The notes beneath the pieces were generated by a model. The model worked only from the letters and a program-made list of their open reading frames with translations, ran no database searches and was not told where the DNA came from. Source: Mariprofundales bacterium (GTDB lineage: Bacteria > Pseudomonadota > Zetaproteobacteria > Mariprofundales > S012-25). Taken from it: DNA of 10,200 bases. A program made the translations under genes and the position numbers. Positions 1 through 5,310 of this stretch are shown here, piece by piece; within the stretch, counting starts at the first letter, position 1, and each line of letters opens with the position of its first letter. The stretch spans positions 1 to 10,200 of the forward strand of contig WFOX01000030.1 in NCBI GenBank assembly GCA_015487905.1. The letters are read 5' to 3'.

Positions 1-158
1 AGATAGGCATCGGGGCCGAGCACGAGATAGGCCGTGGCATACACAAGCCCAAGCCCCACCACGCCCCCCAAGGCCGTTTGCCAGCGCACCTCGGGCGGGA
101 CATAAAGCGCATCCAGCCCCAACCAATGGCGCCAGCCGCCCAAAGGCGCCCAGCCCAC
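1..158 (-). CDS. N-terminal fragment of an unidentified membrane protein
   Basis: An open frame starts at a GTG only 2 bp after the ffh stop and stays open for 52 codons to the left edge. The reading is MGWAPLGGWRHWLGLDALYV, then PPEVRWQ, then a hydrophobic stretch (about residues 28-48, TALGGVVGLGLVYATAYLVL) ending GPDAY. The last part looks like one transmembrane helix. The other two minus-strand frames are also open here but give Cys/Arg-rich sequence without protein character, so this frame is preferred. I do not recognise the family; a multi-pass membrane protein of any kind is possible. Position and strand suggest it is the next gene of the same unit. The exact start is uncertain because no clear Shine-Dalgarno precedes the GTG. 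Confidence 0.5.
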   Translation of the reverse strand, partial: MGWAPLGGWRHWLGLDALYVPPEVRWQTALGGVVGLGLVYATAYLVLGPDAY

Positions 159-160
159 CG

Positions 161-1486
161 CTAACGCCCAAGTGTGCGCGCAAGCACCGCGCCGAGCTTG
201 CCAAGCCCGCGTCCTTTGCGCATGCGCTTGGCGAGCTTCGCAAGCTCCCGATGCTGGCGCAGCAGTTGGTTCACCTCCTGCACGGACACGCCGCTGCCGC
301 GCGCGATGCGCCGCTTGCGCGAACCGTTCAAGATCTCCGGGCGCGCACGCTCCTCAGGCGTCATGGCCTGGATGATCGCGCGCATGCGCCTGAGGCGCCG
401 CACGGCGTCCTCGCCCGCCATGTCTCTTCGCAGCGCAAACGGCAAGTGCTCGGCAATGGCCTGCGGCCCGCCCAATGCAAGCAACTGCTCAATCTGCTCC
501 GCAAACTCCGCAAGCGAAAAGCCGCCGCGCTTGCGCGCTTTTGGTGCGGAAGCGCGCGCCTCAAGCCCGCGCGCCACGCGCGCCAAAAGCCCCTTCCAAT
601 CCGCAAGCCCCAAGATGCGCGCAGCAAGGCTTTCGGCATCCACAGGCTCCAAGGCGTCCAGCTTTTCGCCCACGCCGAGAAAGCGCACGGGCGCGCCGCT
701 GATCATGCTCACGGACAAGGCCGCGCCGCCGCGCGCATCGGCATCGGCCTTGGCCAGCACCACACCGGTAAGCCCAATCGCCTCATGAAACGCGCGCGCG
801 ACCTCGGCTGCGGCTTGGCCCATCGCCGCATCCACGACGAGCAGCTTCTCCGCAGGCTGCATGGCCGCAGCAATCGCGGCGAGTTCCTCCATGAGCGCCG
901 CATCCACGGCCTGGCGACCTGCGGTATCCAAAACGAGCACATGGCGGCCTGCGCGCATCGCTTCGCTAAGCGCTTCCTTCGCAGCCGCAACGGGATCGCC
1001 TGCTTCTGTCTCTATGAACGGCACCTGCACTTGCACAGCCAGCGCTTTGAGCTGCTCACGCGCAGCGGGCCGCGCAAAATCCACGCTCGCCAGCGCCACC
1101 TTCCGGCGCTGTCGCGCAAGCATGAACGCGAGCTTGCCCGCTGTGGTCGTTTTGCCCGCGCCTTGCAAGCCCGCCAGGAGCACCACCGACGGGATGCGCG
1201 CGAGATCCAGCTCGGGCCTACCGCCGCCGATGATGCGCGCAATCTCTGCATGCATGGCGCTCACGACGAGCTCGCCCGGTGTGATACTCCTTGCAAGCGG
1301 CAAGCCCTGAATGCGCGTGCGCAGCCGGCTCACGAGCTCGCGCACCACGGGCAGCGCGACATCGGCCTCCAACAGCGCAATGCGCAGCTCGCGCAGCGCG
1401 TCATGGATCTCCTCGTCCGTGATGCGGGCCTGTCCCTTGAGCCGCGCGGCAAGCCCGGCAAGCCGCGAGGAGAGCTGCTCCAACAT
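161..1486 (-). CDS. ffh: Signal recognition particle GTPase Ffh (SRP54)
   Basis: Binds 4.5S RNA and signal sequences on the ribosome and, with FtsY, delivers inner-membrane proteins to SecYEG. The 441-residue product (E. coli 453) has the N domain (about 1-95, ALLEADVALPVVRE at 37-50) and a G domain with P-loop GLQGAGKT (106-113), DFARPAAREQL (136-146), DTAGR (187-191) and GVGEKLDALEP (271-281). The M domain starts near 322, with the RNA-binding segment GSRKRRIARGSG (388-399). Oddities: the G4 motif is AKAD (245-248) instead of TKxD, the nearby motif reads VDAAMGQAAA (218-227) where VDAMTGQDAA is usual, and the M domain has only four Met. The ATG is 3 bp after the FKBP stop with a weak ribosome site, so coupling is likely. 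The conserved RNA and nucleotide sites suggest it still works. It is a diverged Ffh, not FtsY or FlhF, since the M domain is present. Confidence 0.96.
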   Translation of the reverse strand: MLEQLSSRLAGLAARLKGQARITDEEIHDALRELRIALLEADVALPVVRELVSRLRTRIQGLPLARSITPGELVVSAMHAEIARIIGGGRPELDLARIPSVVLLAGLQGAGKTTTAGKLAFMLARQRRKVALASVDFARPAAREQLKALAVQVQVPFIETEAGDPVAAAKEALSEAMRAGRHVLVLDTAGRQAVDAALMEELAAIAAAMQPAEKLLVVDAAMGQAAAEVARAFHEAIGLTGVVLAKADADARGGAALSVSMISGAPVRFLGVGEKLDALEPVDAESLAARILGLADWKGLLARVARGLEARASAPKARKRGGFSLAEFAEQIEQLLALGGPQAIAEHLPFALRRDMAGEDAVRRLRRMRAIIQAMTPEERARPEILNGSRKRRIARGSGVSVQEVNQLLRQHRELAKLAKRMRKGRGLGKLGAVLARTLGR

Positions 1487-1489
1487 CGC

Positions 1490-2215
1490 CTAGTGTGCGT
1501 CCTTGGAAGCGGCGTGCTCCACGCCGAGCAGTTCAATGTCAAACACGAGCAGCGCATTGGGCGGAATGTTGGGCGGCACGCCGCGCTCCCCATAGCCAAG
1601 CTGCGGCGGAATCCACACGCGATACTTCGCCCCCACCTGCATCTGCTGCACGGCCTCGGCAAAGCCTGGAATCACGCGATCCAGTGCGAATGCTGCGGGC
1701 TGCCCGCGCCGATAGGAGGAGTCAAAGACGGTGCCGTCCAAAAGCCGCCCTTCGTAATGCACGCGCACGCGATCATGCGGCCCGGGGCGCGCGCCCGTGC
1801 CTGCACGCAGCACCTTGTATTGCAGCCCTGAGGGCAGCGTCTTCACGCCTTCGGCCTTCGCGTTCTCGTCAAGAAACGCTTTGGCCTTGGCGGCATTGGC
1901 CTTCGCCTGCTCGGCACGCTGTTTTGCCTGCGCCTCGGCGCGCTTGCGAAACACCTCGGCCTTGATCTTCTGCGCCTCAGCGGGCGCAATACGCGGCTTG
2001 GCACCGGCAAGCGCATCGTGCACGCCCAGCGCAAAGGCGGCCTCATCCACAGGCTCGCCAAGCCGCTTGAGCGAAGCCCCCACATCCAATCCCAGCGCAT
2101 AGGAAAACTTGGCCTGTTTGGAAGAGAGATCAGCCTTTTGCGCCTCGTGAGACTGCGAGCAGGCCGCGAGCACGAGCAACGCACCCGCCATCATCAAGCT
2201 TGTTTTCTTCTTCAT
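1490..2215 (-). CDS. fkpA: FKBP-type peptidyl-prolyl cis-trans isomerase, lipoprotein (FkpA/Mip-like)
   Basis: Catalyses cis-trans isomerization of prolyl bonds and acts as a foldase/chaperone in the periplasm. The 241-residue product begins with a lipoprotein signal (MKKK, hydrophobic core, lipobox LAAC with Cys19). Ser at +2 predicts outer-membrane sorting if the Lol rule holds. Residues about 28-125 match the FKBP_N/Mip dimerization region (KFSYALGLDVG at 36-46) and include a long Lys/Ala/Gln helix. The catalytic FKBP fold spans about 128-233: VHYEGRLLDGTVFDSS (152-167), VIPGF (181-185), LGYGERG (206-212) and IPPNALLVFDIELL (217-230). F185 replaces the Trp found in most homologues. The symbol is a family-level choice; mip-type names fit equally well. 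The gene follows guaA by 19 bp and precedes ffh by 3 bp. Sharing a unit with bamA and skp suits a helper of envelope protein folding. Confidence 0.93.
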   Translation of the reverse strand: MKKKTSLMMAGALLVLAACSQSHEAQKADLSSKQAKFSYALGLDVGASLKRLGEPVDEAAFALGVHDALAGAKPRIAPAEAQKIKAEVFRKRAEAQAKQRAEQAKANAAKAKAFLDENAKAEGVKTLPSGLQYKVLRAGTGARPGPHDRVRVHYEGRLLDGTVFDSSYRRGQPAAFALDRVIPGFAEAVQQMQVGAKYRVWIPPQLGYGERGVPPNIPPNALLVFDIELLGVEHAASKDAH

Positions 2216-2222
2216 AGGCTTT

Positions 2223-2229
2223 CCTCCTT
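2223..2229 (-). promoter_or_regulatory. Strong Shine-Dalgarno of the FKBP lipoprotein gene
   Basis: AAGGAGG, a near-perfect match to the anti-Shine-Dalgarno, lies 7 nt before the ATG at 2215. It is the best ribosome site in the window and fixes the start, excluding the 24-codon upstream extension that runs back into guaA. It suggests this product is made in larger amounts than its neighbours. Confidence 0.85.
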
Positions 2230-2234
2230 GTTCT

Positions 2235-3776
2235 TCATTCCCACTCAATCGTGCCGGGCGGCTTGCTCGTGATGTCATACACCACACGATTCACCTTCGG
2301 CACCTCGTTGACGATGCGCGTTGCGATCCGCGCAAGCACATCGTAAGGGAGCTTGGCAAAGTCTGCGGTCATGCCGTCTTGCGACTCCACCGCGCGCACG
2401 GCGATGCACCAAGCATAGGTGCGGCGATCGCCCATCACCCCCACGCTTTTGACGGGAAGCAGCACCGCAAAGGCCTGCCAAAGCCGCGTATCCAGCCCGG
2501 CTGCGCGGATTTCCTCTTGCACGACCGCATCCGCCGCGCGCAAGACCGCCAGCTTTTCCTCGGTGATTTCGCCCACGCAGCGCACGGCCAGCCCCGGCCC
2601 CGGAAACGGCTGCCGAGCAATGAAGCTCTCAGGAATGCCGAGCTCGCGCCCAAGCTCGCGCACCTCGTCCTTGAAAAGTTCTCTGAGCGGCTCCACGAGC
2701 TTGAGGCGCATGCGTTCGGGAAGCCCGCCCACATTGTGGTGCGACTTGATCGTGTGGCTTTTTCCTTTCACGGGCATGGATTCAATCACATCGGGATAGA
2801 GCGTGCCTTGGGCGAGGAAATCCACGCGCCCGAGCTTGGCCGCCTCCTCCTCAAACACCTCCACGAATACGCGCCCGATCGTCTTGCGCTTCTGTTCAGG
2901 ATCGGTGATGCCGGAAAGCGCCCTAAGAAAGCGCGCCTTCGCATCCACAAAGACAAGCGGCAGCCCAAGCTCCTCTTTCAAGGTGCGCCGCACCTCTTCG
3001 GCCTCGCCAAGCCGCAAAAGCCCGTTGTCCACGAACACGCACACGAGTTGCTCGCCGATGGCGCGATGCAAAAGCACGGCCGTGACCGTGGAATCCACAC
3101 CACCTGAAAGCGCACAGATCACGCGCCCCGCGCCTACCTGCGCGCGGATGCGGCGTGTGGCCTCTTCCACAAACGAGGCCATCGTCCATGTGCCGCCGCA
3201 GCCGCAAATCGCGCGCGCAAAATGCGTAAGCAACGCCGCGCCCCAAGGCGTGTGCACGACCTCGGGATGGAATTGCAGCCCGTAAATGCCGCGGGTTTCA
3301 TCGGCGATCACGGCATGCGGCGCGTTTTCGGTGCGCGCAAGCGTGGTGAAGCCCGCAGGCGGGCGCTCAATGCGATCGCCGTGGCTCATCCAGACATCCA
3401 AGCGCCGCTGGGCCGCAAACGGCGCGAGCAACCGCCCGCCATCACCCACCACCTCCAGCTGCGCTCGGCCGTATTCGCGCGCATGCGCAGGCCCCACCGT
3501 TCCACCCAGCATCGCCGTGATGAGCTGCATCCCATAGCAGATGCCAAGCACGGGCACGCCGAGCGAAAACACGATGGGATCGGGCCTGGGCGCATCGGGC
3601 TCCAACACGGACGCGGGGCCGCCGGAGAGCACGATCCCCTTGGGCGCAAAGCGTTGGATCTCATCCGCCGGCATCGTGCCGGGATGGATCTCGCAATAGA
3701 CATGCGCCTCGCGAATGCGGCGTGCGATGAGCTGCGTGTATTGCGAGCCGAAGTCCAAAATCAAGATCCGTTCCAC
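2235..3776 (-). CDS. guaA: GMP synthase (glutamine-hydrolysing)
   Basis: Cytosolic two-domain enzyme that converts XMP, ATP and glutamine to GMP. The 513-residue product is near the usual ~520. The class I glutamine amidotransferase domain (about 1-195) starts ILILDFGSQYTQL and carries the catalytic triad C80 (GICYG), H170 and E172 (LQFHPE). The ATP-pyrophosphatase domain follows, with the P-loop SGGVDST (224-230), then AQGTLYPD (322-329) and KSHHNVGGLPERM (344-356). The C-terminal dimerization domain contains RQPFPGPGLAVR (388-399) and ends with the conserved PPGTIEWE. All active-site motifs are intact. In many bacteria guaA follows guaB; here it sits between lpxD (7 bp) and an FKBP lipoprotein gene (19 bp) on the same strand. 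A link between GTP supply and the SRP GTPase downstream would be speculation. Confidence 0.98.
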   Translation of the reverse strand: MERILILDFGSQYTQLIARRIREAHVYCEIHPGTMPADEIQRFAPKGIVLSGGPASVLEPDAPRPDPIVFSLGVPVLGICYGMQLITAMLGGTVGPAHAREYGRAQLEVVGDGGRLLAPFAAQRRLDVWMSHGDRIERPPAGFTTLARTENAPHAVIADETRGIYGLQFHPEVVHTPWGAALLTHFARAICGCGGTWTMASFVEEATRRIRAQVGAGRVICALSGGVDSTVTAVLLHRAIGEQLVCVFVDNGLLRLGEAEEVRRTLKEELGLPLVFVDAKARFLRALSGITDPEQKRKTIGRVFVEVFEEEAAKLGRVDFLAQGTLYPDVIESMPVKGKSHTIKSHHNVGGLPERMRLKLVEPLRELFKDEVRELGRELGIPESFIARQPFPGPGLAVRCVGEITEEKLAVLRAADAVVQEEIRAAGLDTRLWQAFAVLLPVKSVGVMGDRRTYAWCIAVRAVESQDGMTADFAKLPYDVLARIATRIVNEVPKVNRVVYDITSKPPGTIEWE

Positions 3777-3781
3777 GCGCG

Positions 3782-3785
3782 CCTC
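3782..3785 (-). promoter_or_regulatory. Shine-Dalgarno of guaA overlapping the lpxD stop
   Basis: GAGG starts within the lpxD TGA codon and lies 5 nt before the guaA GTG at 3776. It decides the start: the frame stays open for 14 codons further upstream, but those overlap lpxD and precede the universally N-terminal strand ERILILDFGSQ. Confidence 0.55.
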
Positions 3786-4776
3786 ACTTGCGCTCGGCAA
3801 GCTTGAGCAAGGCCGCAAACGCGCGCAGCCAACGCCGCTTTTCCACGGCCGGCGTGCCCCAATACTCGCCGGGTTCGCGGATGTCGCCGATCACGCCGGC
3901 TTGCGCGCCCACCCGCGCGCGATCGGCGATGGAAAGATGCCCGGCAAAGCCCGCTTGCCCGCCGATGAGGCAGCCCTTGCCGATGCGCGTGGAGCCGGAC
4001 ACGCCGGCTTGCGCGGCCATCGCCGTATGCGCGCCGATGCGCGCGTTGTGGCCGATCTGCACGAGGTTGTCCAAGCGCACATCCTCTTCAATCACGGTGT
4101 CCCCGAGCGTGCCGCGGTCTATGCAGGTGTTCGCGCCGATCTCCACATCATCGGCGATGATCACGCGCCCCACCTGCGGAATGCGCTCCCAGCGCTCGCC
4201 GCTCCAGGCAAGCCCAAAGCCGTCGGCGCCGATCACAGCGCCTGGATGTAGCACGACGCGATCCCCAAGCACGCACTCCGGCATCACAACCGCATGGGGA
4301 TGCAGAATGCATTCGCGACCGATGCGCGCGCGCGCACCGATGTAGGTGCCTGCGCCGAGGATGCTGCCCGCGCCAACTTCGGCCTCCTCCTCCACGACCG
4401 CATAGGGGCCGATGTCCACATCCTCGGCGATGCGCGCGGTTTCATGCACAATGGCCGTCGGATCCCGCCGCCCCCGCCCGCGCGGGCGCGGGAAGAAACG
4501 CTGCTGCAAACGCGCAAAGGCGAGATACGGATCCGCTACGACGATGCGCGGACGCGCAAGATGCGCATAAGAAGGCGCCACGAGCACCGCCGCCGCCTGC
4601 GTGCGCTCCGCCGCCGCGCGCAGGCGCGCACTTACCAAAAACGCAAGCTCTTCAGGCCCGGCCTTCTCAAGCGGCGCAAAGCCCTTGACGCGCCGGTTGG
4701 GATCCGGCGCATCCCTAAGCTCCCCGCCGACGAATGCGGCCGCTTCCGCAAGCGTCGGACGCCAGCGCGTTTGCAC
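3784..4776 (-). CDS. lpxD: UDP-3-O-(3-hydroxyacyl)glucosamine N-acyltransferase
   Basis: Third step of lipid A synthesis: transfers a 3-hydroxyacyl chain from acyl carrier protein to the 2-amino group of UDP-3-O-acylglucosamine; a soluble trimer in the cytosol. The 330-residue product compares with 341 in E. coli. The N-terminal uridine-binding domain covers about 1-95, with AFLVSARL at 45-52. After an Arg-rich linker (PRPRGRGRRDP, 96-106) come left-handed beta-helix hexapeptide repeats from about 107 to 300. GADGFGLAW (183-191) and VQIGHN (239-244), with catalytic H243, are present. The C-terminal helix ends with LLKLAERK. The GTG start has a Shine-Dalgarno on the skp stop. In many relatives fabZ, lpxA and lpxB follow; here guaA follows after 7 bp, so the remaining lipid A genes must be elsewhere. 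Confidence 0.97.
   Translation of the reverse strand: MQTRWRPTLAEAAAFVGGELRDAPDPNRRVKGFAPLEKAGPEELAFLVSARLRAAAERTQAAAVLVAPSYAHLARPRIVVADPYLAFARLQQRFFPRPRGRGRRDPTAIVHETARIAEDVDIGPYAVVEEEAEVGAGSILGAGTYIGARARIGRECILHPHAVVMPECVLGDRVVLHPGAVIGADGFGLAWSGERWERIPQVGRVIIADDVEIGANTCIDRGTLGDTVIEEDVRLDNLVQIGHNARIGAHTAMAAQAGVSGSTRIGKGCLIGGQAGFAGHLSIADRARVGAQAGVIGDIREPGEYWGTPAVEKRRWLRAFAALLKLAERK
4475..4488. repeat. 14-bp perfect GC palindrome inside lpxD
   Basis: CGCCCGCGCGGGCG is a perfect inverted repeat with no spacer. It lies in the codons for the Arg/Gly/Pro linker between the two LpxD domains. In such GC-rich coding DNA, chance and Arg/Gly/Pro codon choice explain it; no regulatory role is claimed. 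Confidence 0.5.
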
Positions 4777-4782
4777 GCCGCG

Positions 4783-4787
4783 CCCCT
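4783..4787 (-). promoter_or_regulatory. Shine-Dalgarno of lpxD overlapping the skp stop
   Basis: AGGGG begins inside the skp TAG codon and sits 6 nt before the lpxD GTG at 4776. It supports the GTG start and suggests that ribosomes finishing skp reinitiate on lpxD. Confidence 0.55.
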
Positions 4788-5289
4788 ACTTCGCCGCGTC
4801 CAGCCGCTTCGTGATTTCGGCCGTGATTTCATGCTGCGGCGCGGCATACAAAAGCACCGGTCGTCCGAAGACGAAGTCGTAGCTGCGCTCCTTGGCCAGC
4901 GCTTCCAACACCTTGCGGAACTTCTTCATCATGCGCAGATCCAACTGCATCTTCTTCTCGCGCAGCTCCTCTTGCGCGTCCTCGCGCTTGCGCTCAAACT
5001 GCTTGCGCAGGTCTTTGAGCTCGTCTTCCAATGCGCTCAGCTTCTCCGGCGCAAGCACCATGGATTTTTTGTCCAGCTCCTCTTGCTTGGCCTCAATCTG
5101 CTTGCGCAAAGCATCCAGCTCCTTCTGGCGCTTGGCCTGCAAGGCCTTCAGCTTGGCGATGCCCGCCTGATACTCCTTCGTGTTCTCAATCGCCGCGCGC
5201 ACATCCACATAGGCGATGCGCAAGCCCGCCGCGGATGCGCTTGTGGCCATCAGCATCACGGCCGCGATCATCCATGCCCGCATTCGCAT
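4786..5289 (-). CDS. skp: Periplasmic chaperone Skp (OmpH family)
   Basis: Periplasmic holdase that binds unfolded outer-membrane proteins leaving the Sec translocon and carries them to BamA. The 167-residue precursor has a Sec signal peptide (MRMR, hydrophobic core, ASA-A cleavage near residue 20). The mature start, GLRIAYVDVRAAIENTKEY, is the typical first strand of the OmpH fold. Residues about 40-135 form a long Lys/Glu/Gln-rich coiled coil, the tentacles of the trimer. The C-terminal stretch YDFVFGRPVLLYAAPQHEIT (137-156) and the last helix close the body domain. Length agrees with the family (about 160-170). It lies between bamA and lpxD, its standard place in proteobacteria; the lpxD start is 9 bp downstream. 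Sequence conservation in Skp is low, so the call rests on fold pattern plus context, which agree well. Confidence 0.95.
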   Translation of the reverse strand: MRMRAWMIAAVMLMATSASAAGLRIAYVDVRAAIENTKEYQAGIAKLKALQAKRQKELDALRKQIEAKQEELDKKSMVLAPEKLSALEDELKDLRKQFERKREDAQEELREKKMQLDLRMMKKFRKVLEALAKERSYDFVFGRPVLLYAAPQHEITAEITKRLDAAK

Positions 5290-5295
5290 GTTTCG

Positions 5296-5303
5296 CCCCC
5301 TCT
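5296..5303 (-). promoter_or_regulatory. Shine-Dalgarno of skp
   Basis: AGAGGGGG lies 6 nt before the ATG at 5289 in the 21-bp bamA-skp gap. It favours this ATG over the in-frame ATG two codons downstream (5283). This gap is the largest in the window and shows no promoter or hairpin. Confidence 0.6.
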
Positions 5304-5310
5304 TGCAGAA

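Noticed and set aside
251..1831. A 526-codon plus-strand frame opposite ffh and the FKBP gene.
   Set aside because: Same explanation: it is codon-aligned antisense to two clear genes with intact motifs, and its composition is Arg/His/Ala-rich without domain character.
2216..2234. Possible promoter or terminator between guaA and the FKBP gene.
   Set aside because: The 19-bp gap is filled by the Shine-Dalgarno region and contains no inverted repeat or -10/-35 spacing.
2216..2287. A 24-codon N-terminal extension of the FKBP gene.
   Set aside because: It would overlap the guaA end and bury the lipoprotein signal; the ATG at 2215 has a near-perfect ribosome site.
2379..3107. A 242-codon plus-strand frame opposite guaA.
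   Set aside because: Codon-register shadow of guaA, whose catalytic motifs are all intact on the other strand.
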